Shown here: piece by piece, positions 8,286 through 17,068 of the stretch
Numbering within the stretch: position 1 is the first letter of the stretch
Layout of the letters: each line of letters begins with the position of its first letter
Assembly: GCA_945878375.1 (NCBI GenBank)
Contig: CAMDWG010000017.1
Coordinates: 1-64,000 of the forward strand
Reading direction: 5' to 3'
Length of the DNA: 64,000 nucleotides
From: Roseomonas mucosa
Lineage (GTDB): Bacteria > Pseudomonadota > Alphaproteobacteria > Acetobacterales > Acetobacteraceae
Position numbers and translations under genes: made by a program
The notes under the pieces: model-generated
The model's input: the letters and a program-made list of their open reading frames with translations, nothing else
The model's database searches: none
What the model was told of the DNA's origin: nothing

Positions 8286-9233
8286 ATGCTCGGCGCGATC
8301 GCCGGCAGGCTCGGCGCGGCAATGGCGACGGCGGTGCTCTCCACCGCCGCCGTCTTCCTGCTGATCCGGGCCGTGCCCGGCGACGTGGTGGGCGAGATGC
8401 TGGGCCAGAGCGCCGGTGACCGGGCGGCGGAGGCGGCGCTGCGCGCCTTCTTCGGCCTCGACCGCCCGCTCTGGCAGCAATATTGGGGCTGGGCCGGGGA
8501 CGTGCTGCGCGGCGACCTCGGCCTGTCATGGCGCCAGGGGCTTCCGGTGGCAGCCATCGTCGGGGAGGCTTTCCTGGTGACGCTGCAGATCGGCCTGGTC
8601 ACGCTGGCAGCCGCGCTGCTGGTGGGCGTGCCGCTCGGCATCGTCGCCGGCGTGCGCCAGGGCCGCTGGCCCGACCTGGTGGTGGAGGCCTTCTCCCTGG
8701 TCGCGCTGTCGGCGCCGGTGTTCTGGACGGGGATGGTGCTGTTGATCGCGGCCAGTGCCTGGTTCGGCTGGTCGCCGCCGCTCATCTATGCGCGGCCGGG
8801 CGAGAGCCTGTCGGACAACCTGGAGAGCATCGCACTGCCGGTGCTGGCGCTGGCGCTGTTGCAGGCCGCCGCCTATGCCCAGTTCGCGCGCCAGCAGACC
8901 GCGATGGTGATGCGGCAGGATTTCATCCGCGGGGCGATCGCACGCGGCCTGCCGGCCCGCATCGTCTTCGGCCGGCACCTGCTGCGCAACGTCGCGATAC
9001 CCTTGGTGACCTTTGCCGGCGTGATCCTGGTGCAAATCCTGGGCGGTGTGGTTGTGGTGGAGACGCTGTTCGCGATACCAGGCCTTGGCCGCACGCTGCT
9101 CTCGGCGATCCAGGCGCGTGACTATCCTGTCCTGCAGGGCGCGCTGCTGGTGGCGGTGCTGATCGCACTTCTGGTCAATCTTCTGGTCGATCTGCTCTAC
9201 GCCGTGATCGATCCGCGGGTCCGCGGCGCATGA
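8286..9233 (+). CDS. ABC importer permease (DppB-like)
   Basis: A 315-residue inner-membrane permease with about six transmembrane segments: the first within residues 10-30, and the last near the C-terminus ending in DLLYAVIDPRVRGA. The EAA-type cytoplasmic loop is replaced by the usual DppB version around residues 205-230 (GAIARGLPARIVFGRHLLRN). ATG 8286 lies 4 bases after the binding-protein stop. An upstream in-frame GTG at 8256 would overlap that gene by 26 bases and is less likely. It forms the heterodimeric channel with the next gene and works with the ATPases encoded at 2513-4476. Confidence 0.9.
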   Translation: MLGAIAGRLGAAMATAVLSTAAVFLLIRAVPGDVVGEMLGQSAGDRAAEAALRAFFGLDRPLWQQYWGWAGDVLRGDLGLSWRQGLPVAAIVGEAFLVTLQIGLVTLAAALLVGVPLGIVAGVRQGRWPDLVVEAFSLVALSAPVFWTGMVLLIAASAWFGWSPPLIYARPGESLSDNLESIALPVLALALLQAAAYAQFARQQTAMVMRQDFIRGAIARGLPARIVFGRHLLRNVAIPLVTFAGVILVQILGGVVVVETLFAIPGLGRTLLSAIQARDYPVLQGALLVAVLIALLVNLLVDLLYAVIDPRVRGA

Positions 9234-10024
9234 ACCGGCGCGCGCGCATCGAATACGGGTTTGGCCTCGGGCTGACCGGGGCGCTGCTGCTGGTCGCCCT
9301 CGCGCCTGGTCTTTTCGCCGGCGCGCCGGACAGCGTGGACATCGCCCGGCGCCTCGCCCCGCCCTCCTCCGCCAACTGGTTCGGCACGGATGAGACGGGC
9401 CGTGATGTCTATGCGCGGGTCATGCACGGCGCGGGGACGACGCTTGGGGTCGTCGGCGCGGCCGTGCTGCTCGCGGCGCTGATCGGCGGCGCAACCGGCG
9501 CGGTTGCCGGCTTCTTCGGCAGGCTGGGCGACATGGCGCTGTCCCGCAGCGCGGATGCGCTGCTCGCCTTCCCCCCGATCATCCTGGGCGTGGTGGTGGC
9601 CGCAACGCTCGGACCGGGGGCGGTGAACCTGACCCTCGCGCTCGGCATCATCTATGCGCCGGTCTTCTTCCGCATCGCCCGCGCCTCGGCGCTGGCCGAG
9701 GGTGCGCGCGCCTATGTGGAGGCCGCGCGCGCCCTTGGGCACGGCGAATGGGCGGTGCTGCTGCGGCATGTTGCGCCGAATGTGCTGCCGACGGTGCTGC
9801 TGCAATGCGTGATCCTGTTCCCGTTGGCGCTGCAGATCCAGGCGGCGCTCGGCTTCCTCGGCCTCGGCGTGCCGCCGCCCACGCCGGATTGGGGCGCCAG
9901 CCTGCAGGAGAGCCGGAACTACCTGACGGCAGCGCCCTGGCTCGCGATCTTCCCGGGGCTCGCCCTGCTCTGGGCGGCGCTCGCGGCGCTGCTGCTGGGC
10001 CGCGGCCTGCAGTCGCGCGGATGA
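9230..10024 (+). CDS. ABC importer permease (DppC-like)
   Basis: A 264-residue permease, shorter than the usual 280-300 because the N-terminal cytoplasmic tail is reduced: the first membrane segment starts near residue 10. WFGTDETGRDVYARVMHG, the conserved DppC periplasmic-loop signature, and the EAA loop EAARALGHGEWAVLLRH are intact. The start overlaps the DppB-like gene (ATGA at 9230). It is the last recognisable gene of the GntR operon; no terminator-like hairpin is obvious after it. The stop at 10022-10024 is followed by a 400-base gap that may be a recombination boundary. Confidence 0.9.
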   Translation: MNRRARIEYGFGLGLTGALLLVALAPGLFAGAPDSVDIARRLAPPSSANWFGTDETGRDVYARVMHGAGTTLGVVGAAVLLAALIGGATGAVAGFFGRLGDMALSRSADALLAFPPIILGVVVAATLGPGAVNLTLALGIIYAPVFFRIARASALAEGARAYVEAARALGHGEWAVLLRHVAPNVLPTVLLQCVILFPLALQIQAALGFLGLGVPPPTPDWGASLQESRNYLTAAPWLAIFPGLALLWAALAALLLGRGLQSRG

Positions 10025-10423
10025 TGCAGCGCCCCAACCAGGCAAACAGCGAGGAGCAACCTCGTCTCCTTGCGCGTCGAACGCCCGATCCTTGTCTTGA
10101 CCGGCGTGGCTCTCTCCATGCACTGTAACGCGAACAGTGTTCGCCATATCGAACAGCATATCCGCAGCTCGCGCCTCTCCCGCGCAGGTCCCGGGTTATG
10201 CAGCGAGCGGGAGCAGACGGGTGATTGGCTTTGCGGCCGACCATGGCTTGTGGAGCGAAAGCGTGGGGCCGGCTGGCATGTCGGCAGCCTTGGGCCCCAT
10301 GCTTCGCGGGCACCGCGTGGGTGGCGTGGCTGCGTCCGTCAGGCTGAGGCAGCATCACGTGATGCGTCCCTCGCAGCCCATCCGTGCCGAGGGGCGGGCC
10401 TGATGCAAAAGGCGCGATGCGGG
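10025..10423. other. Intergenic region with no supported gene
   Basis: About 400 bases between the + strand operon and the convergently oriented epimerase. Short open frames occur on both strands but none resembles a known protein. One - strand frame from ATG 10119 begins with a basic segment and a hydrophobic stretch (TRLLLAVCLVGAL) before meeting the end of the DppC-like gene; it could be the stump of a lost membrane or exported protein. The region also contains the three-half-site operator at 10131-10155, which now has no obvious target gene. I regard this as decayed sequence at a block boundary. Confidence 0.4.
10131..10155. promoter_or_regulatory. Triple half-site operator CGAACA / TGTTCG / CGAACA
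   Basis: Three copies of the same 6-base half-site: CGAACA at 10131-10136, its inverse TGTTCG at 10138-10143 and CGAACA again at 10150-10155. They form two overlapping palindromes: CGAACA-G-TGTTCG and TGTTCG-N6-CGAACA. The second contains GTTC-N8-GAAC, the same 16-bp architecture as the palindrome at the IclR-family gene (55403-55418). This points to an IclR-type or similar dimeric regulator. No intact gene starts nearby, so the site appears orphaned. Confidence 0.45.
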
Positions 10424-11392
10424 TCAGTCTTCCGCGGCGCGCCGCCAGGCCAGGTCATCCGCCATCGCGCGTTCCATGTCGAAGGCGGCACGGAAGCCGG
10501 TCATCTGGGCCAGCGCCTCTGTCTCCATCGGCGCGCGGCCATTTGCCGCCACCTCACCCTGCGGATCGGCGGGATCGAGCTTCCAGACGAAGCCCGGGAT
10601 GCGGCGGGCGAGGCCCGCGCACCAATCCGCCAGCGACCACATGAGGCCCGGCGCCAGGTGCAGCGGTTGTGCCGCCGCCCTTGCGGTATCGACAAGGCTC
10701 GCGAGGCCGGCGGCGACATCGGCCGCGTAGATGAAGTCGCGTGGCCCGTCATCTGCCAAGACGGCGCCTCTGCCGGCCAGCGCGCTCTCGGTCAGGCGCA
10801 GCATGGGCGAGGCCACGGGGCGCGCGGCCGTCGCGCGTTCCCAGCGACCAAAGGCCGAGGACAAGCGCACGACCGCGAGCTGCACATCCGCTTCCTGCGC
10901 CGCGAGCAGGCTCATCCGCTCACCCGCGAATTTGGCGACCCCATAGGCGCTGCGCGGGTCGGGGCGGATCGTCGCATCCAGCACGGGCGCGTCGAACCCG
11001 GCCCCCCCGAAGACAGAGCCCGAGGACGAGGCGACCAGGAAACAGCCTGGAAGCTCGGCGGCGGCGGCCACGGCATTGAGCGGCCCGACGACGTTGACCT
11101 CGGCTGTGCGGCGGGCGAGCCGTGGGGGCACACGGCCGAGCGGTGTGACGGCCGCGAGATGCACGATGGCGCGCGGATGGTGGCGCTGGACCAGCCGCGC
11201 ATAGGCTTCGGCATCCGTCACATCGAGCCGTTCGATCGCGAGCAGTCGCCCGGGCAGGGACGGAAACTCGCGCAGCGCGCGCGGTGGCAGCGCCTCCAGA
11301 TCGGCTGCCACCACCGCGTCGCCGCGCGCCAGCAGGTGCTCAATCAGCGCCAGGCCGACGAAGCCGGCAGCCCCTACGACAAGGACGGTCAT
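10424..11392 (-). CDS. NAD-dependent epimerase/dehydratase (extended SDR)
   Basis: A 322-residue extended SDR. ATG 11392 was chosen because the nucleotide-binding motif GAAGFVG follows at residues 7-13, as expected. Further features: HLAAVTPLG, SSSGSVFGG for the catalytic Ser, YGVAKFAGE (Tyr and Lys of the catalytic pair) and DGPRDFIYAADVA in the substrate domain. It resembles uronate- or sugar-dehydrogenase-type SDRs more than nucleotide-sugar epimerases, but that is only an impression. Transcribed away from the hyuA operon; the two genes share a 122-base divergent promoter region. It is unlike the + strand epimerase at 4473-5432 in sequence. Confidence 0.85.
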   Translation of the reverse strand: MTVLVVGAAGFVGLALIEHLLARGDAVVAADLEALPPRALREFPSLPGRLLAIERLDVTDAEAYARLVQRHHPRAIVHLAAVTPLGRVPPRLARRTAEVNVVGPLNAVAAAAELPGCFLVASSSGSVFGGAGFDAPVLDATIRPDPRSAYGVAKFAGERMSLLAAQEADVQLAVVRLSSAFGRWERATAARPVASPMLRLTESALAGRGAVLADDGPRDFIYAADVAAGLASLVDTARAAAQPLHLAPGLMWSLADWCAGLARRIPGFVWKLDPADPQGEVAANGRAPMETEALAQMTGFRAAFDMERAMADDLAWRRAAED

Positions 11393-11514
11393 CGGCCTGT
11401 TCCTGTGCTGTCTGTGGCCTGGGCGGGCATGGCATATCTTCCCTGCGGATGCGGCAAGCCTGCACCCCGGCTTGTCCGCTTCCAACCCCATACTCCAGCA
11501 GTGGCGGCACAGGC
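11393..11514. promoter_or_regulatory. Divergent promoter region, epimerase (-) and hyuA (+)
   Basis: 122 bases between two start codons facing away from each other; promoters for both genes must lie here or overlap their 5' ends. I see no convincing -35/-10 pair or palindrome. The hyuA start has only a weak ribosome site. Confidence 0.35.
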
Positions 11515-13590
11515 ATGACGGCAGGCCCAAGGCTCGGCATCGATATCGGCGGCACCTTCACGGACTTCGTGCTGGTGGAAGGCGGCGGTGGCGTGCTGGC
11601 GGCCAAGGTGCTCACCACGCCCCATGCGCCGGAGGAAGCCGTCCTTCGCGGCATCGCCGCGCTCGACGCACAGCGGCCCGGCTTCGCGGCCGAGGCCGCC
11701 GGCGTGATCCATGCGACGACCCTTGTCACTAACGCCATCCTGACCCGGCGCGGCGCGCGCACCGGGCTGATCGCGACCGCTGGCTTCCGCGACATCATCG
11801 AGATGCGTCGAGAAGTTCGCTACGACCTGTTCGACATGTTCATCCGCTACCCTGCGCCGCTGGTGCCCCGGCATCTGCGCCTGGGCGTGCGGGAGCGCAT
11901 GCTGGCTGATGGCCGCGTCCTGGAAGCGCTGGAGGAGGCCGACGTGCGGGACGCCGCCCGGATCTTCCGCGCCGAGCGCGTGGAGGCTGTCGCCGTCTGC
12001 CTGCTGCACGCCTACGCGAACCCCGCCCATGAGCAGCGCATCGCCGCGATCCTGGCCGAGGAAATGCCGGGCATCGAGCTCTCCCTCTCCCACGCCGTAC
12101 ACCCTGAGCCGAAGGAGTATGAACGCACATCCACGACGGTCGTCGATGCCTATGTGAAGCGGCTGACCGCGACCTATCTCGACCGGCTCCAGCAGGGTCT
12201 TGCCGCGCGCGGCTACGAAAAGCCGCTGTTCATGATGCTGTCGAATGGCGGCACCGCCACGGCCGAGACCGCGAAGCGCTTCCCGGTTCAGATCGTGGAA
12301 AGTGGCCCGGCTGCGGGTGTCGAAGCGGCGATCCATTTCGGCGCGCGGCTCGGCCTCAGCTCCCTCCTCGCCTTCGACATGGGCGGCACGACCGCGAAGC
12401 TCTGCCTCGTGGAGAACGGGCGCGCCGCGCGTACCCGCCATTTCGAGGTGGACCGCGTGCACCGCTTCAAGGCCGGCAGCGGCATGCCCGTCGCGGTGCC
12501 GGTCTATGACCTGCTGGAGATCGGCGCGGGTGGCGGCTCGATCGCGCGCGTCGATGATCTCGGGCTGATCCGTGTCGGCCCGGAAAGCGCGGGCTCCGAT
12601 CCCGCGCCCGCCTGCTACGGGCTGGGCGGCGAGGCGCCGACCGTGACCGATGCCGATCTCGCCCTCGGCTACCTGAACCCCGATTTCTTCCTAGGGGGAG
12701 AGATGCGGCTCGACCGCGCGCGTGCCGAGGCGGCGATTGCGGCGCGGGTCGCCGGGCCCGCCGGGCTCGATACGGCGCGCGCCGCGGCCGGCATCCATGC
12801 CATCGTCAACGAGACGATGGCCGCGGCCGGTCGCGTCTATGTCGCCGACAAGGGCAAGTCGCCCGCCGCGCTCGCCCTGATCGTCACGGGCGGCGCGGGC
12901 CCGGTGCATGCGGTGGGGCTCGCGCGGCGGCTTGGCTGCCGGCGCGTGGTGGTGCCGCCGCTGGCCGGCGTCATGTCCTCCCTCGGCCTGCTTGCCGCCC
13001 CCATCGCCTTCGAGCGCAGCCGGCCGGTCCATTGCCGCCTGTCCGGGCTCGATGTCGACACAGTGGCGCGCGACCTCGGGGAACTGGCGGCCGAAGCCGT
13101 TGCGCTGCTGCCCCCCGCGGCCGCGCCCGAAATCCGTCGCAGCGCCGATCTGCGCTACCACGGGCAGGACCATGCGCTCGAGATCGCGATCGAAGGCCCG
13201 CTCGACACCACACTGCCCCAGCGCCTGGCCGCGGCCTTTGTCGCCGCCTATGACGCGCTCTACGGCAAGGTGGACGACGACAACCCGATCGAGATCGCGG
13301 CGCTGCGGGTGGAGGCGCGCCAGCCCCAGCCGCCGCCCACCTTGCCGGCGCCACGCGCTGCGGCGCCGGCGGAGCCTTCCGCGCGCCGCCCGGCCTGGCA
13401 GCCCGATGCCGAGCGCTTCGAGGAGACGCCGGTATGGCGCCGTGAAACGCTGGCGCTCGGGCAGGAGATCATCGGACCCGCGATCGTGGAGGAACGCGAA
13501 TCCACGACCGTGATCGGACGCGGCGACACGCTCCGCGTGCATGCCTCCGGCGCGCTGATCATCGAACTCGCCGCCACGGGAGAGGGCTGA
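11515..13590 (+). CDS. hyuA: Hydantoinase/oxoprolinase family, subunit A (HyuA)
   Basis: A 691-residue HyuA subunit. With HyuB it makes ATP-dependent ring-opening amidases (N-methylhydantoinase, 5-oxoprolinase) or carboxylases in related branches. ATG 11515 puts the ATP-binding signature GIDIGGTFTDF at residues 8-18. A second actin-like phosphate motif, AFDMGGTTAKLC, lies near 285-296 and IGAGGGSIARVD near 340. The C-terminal HyuA domain is complete (PAIVEERESTTVIGRGD near 660-676). hyuB follows after 3 bases, so they are co-translated. The next genes are a spermidine/putrescine-type importer, implying that the substrate is imported as a small cationic or amide compound. Exact substrate unknown. 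Confidence 0.9.
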   Translation: MTAGPRLGIDIGGTFTDFVLVEGGGGVLAAKVLTTPHAPEEAVLRGIAALDAQRPGFAAEAAGVIHATTLVTNAILTRRGARTGLIATAGFRDIIEMRREVRYDLFDMFIRYPAPLVPRHLRLGVRERMLADGRVLEALEEADVRDAARIFRAERVEAVAVCLLHAYANPAHEQRIAAILAEEMPGIELSLSHAVHPEPKEYERTSTTVVDAYVKRLTATYLDRLQQGLAARGYEKPLFMMLSNGGTATAETAKRFPVQIVESGPAAGVEAAIHFGARLGLSSLLAFDMGGTTAKLCLVENGRAARTRHFEVDRVHRFKAGSGMPVAVPVYDLLEIGAGGGSIARVDDLGLIRVGPESAGSDPAPACYGLGGEAPTVTDADLALGYLNPDFFLGGEMRLDRARAEAAIAARVAGPAGLDTARAAAGIHAIVNETMAAAGRVYVADKGKSPAALALIVTGGAGPVHAVGLARRLGCRRVVVPPLAGVMSSLGLLAAPIAFERSRPVHCRLSGLDVDTVARDLGELAAEAVALLPPAAAPEIRRSADLRYHGQDHALEIAIEGPLDTTLPQRLAAAFVAAYDALYGKVDDDNPIEIAALRVEARQPQPPPTLPAPRAAAPAEPSARRPAWQPDAERFEETPVWRRETLALGQEIIGPAIVEERESTTVIGRGDTLRVHASGALIIELAATGEG

Positions 13591-13593
13591 GCC

Positions 13594-15324
13594 ATGCGCC
13601 TCGATGCCGTATCCGTCCAGGTCCTGTGGAACCGCCTGGTCGCCATCGTGGACGAAGCGGCTCAGGGTCTGATCCGCACCGCCTACACGCCCTCCGTGAA
13701 GGAGTATCACGATTTCTGCTGCGCGGTCTTCGACGCGCGCGCGGACATGCTGGCGCATTCCACGGTCACCACGGCCGGCTTCCTCGGCATCGTGCCGGAG
13801 GTGATGCGGAACTTCCTCAAGACCTTCCCGCCGGCGACGCTGAAGCCCGGCGATGTCATCATCACCAATGACCCCTGGGCCGCGAGCGGCCACCTGATCG
13901 ACATCTCCGTCGCCTCGCCGATCTTCCATCGCGGCAAGCTGGTCGGCTTCACCCTCTGCATCGTCCATCACCTCGATATGGGCGGGCGCATGTCCACGCT
14001 GGAATCGAAGGACATGTACGAGGAGGGGCTGAAGATCCCCATCATGAAGCTCTACGAGGCCGGCCGGCTCAACGAGGCGATCTTCCACTTCATCCGCGCG
14101 AACATCCGCGTGCCGGAGAAGGTGCTCGGCGATCTCCGGGCGCAGCTGGTCGCGAACAATGTCTGTACGCGCGGCCTGGGGGCGATGTTGGACGAGACGG
14201 GGCTGGACGACCTTGGCGAGCTCGGCGCCGAGATCACGGCGCGCAGCGAACGCAGCCTGCGCGCGAAGATTGCGAAGCTTCCCAAGGGCACCTGGCACAG
14301 CGAGGCGCTTCTGCCGCCACTCCCCGTCACCGGTGAGCAGATCCTGATCCGCGTCGCGCTGACCATCGCGGAAGACCAGGTGACCATCGATTTCGGCGGC
14401 ACTTCTGGCGAAGTGCGCGCGGCGGTCAATTGCACGCTGAACATGACGCGCAGCTACAGCGCCTATCCTATCAAGCTCGCGCTCGATCCCGATGTGCCGA
14501 ACAATGATGGCTGCATGCGCGCCATCCGCATCGTGGCGCCCGAGGGCACCGCGGTGAACAGCCGCCCGCCGGCCTCCACCTGGGGCCGCACGATGATCTC
14601 CCACCTGTTGCCGGAAGTGATCTATGGCGCGCTGGAACAGGTGCTGCCCGAGGCGGTGCTGGGCGGCAATGGCGGCTGCCCGGCGAACGAGATGTACCTG
14701 CACGGGCGCTGGCGCGATGGGCGCAGCTTCCTCGCGATCTCGCAGCATTCGGGCGGCTTCGGCGGCAGCGTGCGGCAGGATGGCTGGCCCACGCTCTGCT
14801 TCCCCAACAACACCGCGAACATTCCCATCGAGGTGACGGAGCGCGAGGCGCCGATCGTCTACCGGCGCAAGGAACTCGTCATCGACAGCCCCGGCCCTGG
14901 CCGCTTCCGGGGCGGACCTGGCCAGGTGGTGGAGTTCGAGGTGCTCGATGCCGACCTGCAGGGCGGCTATGTCGAGAGCTCCGTCCGCCTGAACGGCCGC
15001 ACCGAGGCCGGCAGCTTCCCCATCGGCGGCCGCGCCGGCGGCGGGGCGGGGCGAGGCGGCGGGCTCTGGGTGAACGACGCGCCGGCCGAGCACGGGATCT
15101 ATCGTCGCCTCACACCAGGCGACCGGCTGCGCTTCGCGCTTGGGGGCGGCGGCGGCTATGGCGATCCCCTCGCGCGCGATCCGCAGGCCGTGCTGGCGGA
15201 TGTACGCGCCGGGATGGTGAGCACAGAGGGCGCGCGGCGGGACTATGGCGTCGAGCTGGACGCGATGGGCCGCGCGGTCGACATCGAAGCGACGCGCGCC
15301 CTACGCGCCGCAAGGGAGCGCTGA
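13594..15324 (+). CDS. hyuB: Hydantoinase/oxoprolinase family, subunit B (HyuB)
   Basis: A 576-residue HyuB subunit, full length for the family. N-terminal VSVQVLWNRLVAIVDEAA is the typical opening. The conserved TNDPW (about 91-95), HLIDI and HHLDMGG segments form the putative metal and substrate region; the glycine-rich GGGGGYGDPLARDP motif is near the C-terminus. ATG 13594 follows the hyuA stop by 3 bases with GGGAGAGGG as ribosome site. It should assemble with the product of the gene upstream into the (alpha-beta) hydrolase; two other HyuB modules in this window (38352-39992 and the C-terminal half of the 31227-35087 fusion) differ clearly in sequence, so they are not recent duplicates. 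Confidence 0.9.
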   Translation: MRLDAVSVQVLWNRLVAIVDEAAQGLIRTAYTPSVKEYHDFCCAVFDARADMLAHSTVTTAGFLGIVPEVMRNFLKTFPPATLKPGDVIITNDPWAASGHLIDISVASPIFHRGKLVGFTLCIVHHLDMGGRMSTLESKDMYEEGLKIPIMKLYEAGRLNEAIFHFIRANIRVPEKVLGDLRAQLVANNVCTRGLGAMLDETGLDDLGELGAEITARSERSLRAKIAKLPKGTWHSEALLPPLPVTGEQILIRVALTIAEDQVTIDFGGTSGEVRAAVNCTLNMTRSYSAYPIKLALDPDVPNNDGCMRAIRIVAPEGTAVNSRPPASTWGRTMISHLLPEVIYGALEQVLPEAVLGGNGGCPANEMYLHGRWRDGRSFLAISQHSGGFGGSVRQDGWPTLCFPNNTANIPIEVTEREAPIVYRRKELVIDSPGPGRFRGGPGQVVEFEVLDADLQGGYVESSVRLNGRTEAGSFPIGGRAGGGAGRGGGLWVNDAPAEHGIYRRLTPGDRLRFALGGGGGYGDPLARDPQAVLADVRAGMVSTEGARRDYGVELDAMGRAVDIEATRALRAARER

Positions 15325-15327
15325 GGC

Positions 15328-16224
15328 ATGGCGCGCGCGCGTTCCCTCCGCCCGTTCCCGGGCGTGCGGCCGATCGGCCGGCCCTTCTGGCTGATGCTGC
15401 CGGGCGTTGCCTGGCTGCTGGTGTTCGGCCTTGCCCCCGTGGCGTTCATGGTCGCCGTCTCTTTCTGGCGGTCCTCGATCTTCGGCACCACGCCTGACTT
15501 CGTCTTCGACAGCTACGTCCGCATCATCGAGGAACCGCTGTATCTCGACCTCATCATCAAGACGCTGCGGATGGCCGCGCTGACCACTCTGCTGTCGCTG
15601 ATCTTCTCCTATCCGCTGGCCTGGTTCCTGGCGACGCGGCGCGGGGCGTGGAAGGCGATCTGCCTGGTCGCCGTCTTCGTGCCTTTCTGGATCAGCTATG
15701 TCGTCCGCACCTTCGTCTGGCTGCCGATCCTGGGGCGCAACGGGCTGATCAACCAGGCGCTGCTCTCGCTCGGCATCGTGGATGCGCCGGTGGGCTGGCT
15801 GCTCTACAATGAAGGCGCGGTCTATCTCGGCCTCGTCTACGTCTACACGCTGTTCATGACGCTGCCGATCTACCTCGCGCTCGGCCGCATCGACCCGAAG
15901 CTGCTGGAAGCCTCGGCCGATCTCGGCGCGCGGCCCTGGCAGACCTTCCGCCATGTCGTGCTGCCGCTGTCCTGGCCAGGCGTGCTGTCGGGCTGCATCA
16001 TGGTCTTCCTGCTCGCCGTCTCGGCCTATGTCACGCCGCGGCTGCTGGGGGGCACCTCGGGGATCATGCTCGGCAACATGATCGCGTCGCAGTTCCTGTC
16101 GAACAACAACTGGGCGATGGGGGCGGCGCTCTCGGTCACGCTGGTCGCCATCGTCGGCGCGCTGCTGCTGGTGACGGGCCGCTGGATCGGCATCGCAGAG
16201 GTCTTCACCGGAGGGAAGAAGTGA
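15328..16224 (+). CDS. ABC importer permease, spermidine/putrescine type (PotB-like)
   Basis: A 298-residue inner-membrane permease with six predicted membrane segments (first about residues 25-50, last about 260-280). The EAA loop reads EASADLGARPWQTFRHVVLPLSWPG minus its edges, near residues 191-215, where it contacts the ATPase. ATG 15328 lies 3 bases after hyuB with AAGGGAG nearby. Together with the next three genes it makes a complete binding-protein-dependent importer. Members of this family carry polyamines, opines, mannopine, thiamine or other small amines, so the HyuA/HyuB substrate may be a nitrogenous cation; that is inference from location. Confidence 0.9.
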   Translation: MARARSLRPFPGVRPIGRPFWLMLPGVAWLLVFGLAPVAFMVAVSFWRSSIFGTTPDFVFDSYVRIIEEPLYLDLIIKTLRMAALTTLLSLIFSYPLAWFLATRRGAWKAICLVAVFVPFWISYVVRTFVWLPILGRNGLINQALLSLGIVDAPVGWLLYNEGAVYLGLVYVYTLFMTLPIYLALGRIDPKLLEASADLGARPWQTFRHVVLPLSWPGVLSGCIMVFLLAVSAYVTPRLLGGTSGIMLGNMIASQFLSNNNWAMGAALSVTLVAIVGALLLVTGRWIGIAEVFTGGKK

Positions 16225-17036
16225 GCCCGCCCGCCCCGCGTCCGCGCGATCCGTATCGCTGGTGGCGGGCCGCGCTCGGCCTCTATACCACGCTGTTCCT
16301 GGCCTTCCTCTATCTGCCGCTGGTCGTCATCCTGGTGCTGTCCTTCAACGACAGCACATCCACCGGCTTTCCGCTGCGCGGGGCGACGCTGAAATGGTAC
16401 GCGCAGGTGATGGGCTCGGCCGACCTTCTCGCGGCCTTCGCCAATTCGATGGCTGTCGGCGCGGTCGCGGCCGTGCTCTCCACCTCGCTGGCGTTGCTGC
16501 TCGCGCTCGGCTTCCGGCATGGCATCAGGGGGCAGTCGCTGGTACTGAACCTGATCCTGCTGCCGGTGCTGCTGCCCGGCATCGTGGGCGGGGTGGTGCT
16601 GCTGATCTTCTTCGGCTGGATGGAATTGCGGTCCGATCTGTGGACCACGGTGCTCGTCGCCCATGTGAATTATGTGCTGCCCTTCGCCTTCCTGACCCTC
16701 TATCCCCGCGTGCATGGCTTCGACCGCGCGATGGAGGAAGCGGCGATGGATCTGGGTGCGACGCCGATGCAGGTCTTCCGCCATGTGGTCTGGCCGATCC
16801 TGATGCCGGCGGTCGTCGCGACCGCGCTCTTCGCCTTCACCCTCTCCTTCGACGAGTTCATCCGCACCGTCTTCGTCAGCGGCCACGATCGCACTATCCC
16901 GGTGCTGTTCTGGCTGCTGGTGGTGGACGAGATCGCGCCGCATCTGCCGGCGATGGCGGTGGTCATCATCCTGGTCTCGACCGCCATCTCGCTGGCAGCC
17001 TTCGCGATCGGCCGTCGCGCCGATCGCCCAACGTGA
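16221..17036 (+). CDS. ABC importer permease, spermidine/putrescine type (PotC-like)
   Basis: A 271-residue permease, partner of the preceding one. Six membrane segments; conserved FNDSTS after the first and the EAA loop EEAAMDLGATPMQVFRHVV near 174-192. Start is GTG 16221 overlapping the upstream stop (GTGA), with a good GGAGGG site at 16210-16216. FTLSFDEFIRT, a family hallmark, is present. Periplasmic binding protein gene follows after 32 bases. Confidence 0.9.
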   Translation: MSPPAPRPRDPYRWWRAALGLYTTLFLAFLYLPLVVILVLSFNDSTSTGFPLRGATLKWYAQVMGSADLLAAFANSMAVGAVAAVLSTSLALLLALGFRHGIRGQSLVLNLILLPVLLPGIVGGVVLLIFFGWMELRSDLWTTVLVAHVNYVLPFAFLTLYPRVHGFDRAMEEAAMDLGATPMQVFRHVVWPILMPAVVATALFAFTLSFDEFIRTVFVSGHDRTIPVLFWLLVVDEIAPHLPAMAVVIILVSTAISLAAFAIGRRADRPT

Positions 17037-17068
17037 CCTGCAGCACAACAATGACAGAGGAGGTCTCC

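Noticed and set aside
6335-8785. An 816-residue open frame on the - strand opposite the binding-protein and permease genes
   Set aside because: High GC makes long antisense frames common. The + strand genes here have clear family motifs and ribosome sites; the antisense protein has none.
9919-10119. A - strand frame beginning with a basic and hydrophobic segment
   Set aside because: Could be the stump of a lost membrane protein, but it runs into the antisense of the DppC-like gene and has no ribosome site. Mentioned only in the intergenic entry.
10137-10403. An 88-residue + strand frame in the gap after the DppC-like gene
   Set aside because: No family resemblance and no ribosome site; its start lies inside the operator repeats. 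Kept as intergenic sequence.
12691-15093. An 800-residue - strand frame opposite hyuA/hyuB
   Set aside because: Mirror of coding sequence in a GC-rich genome; both subunits on the + strand are complete and well conserved in pattern.
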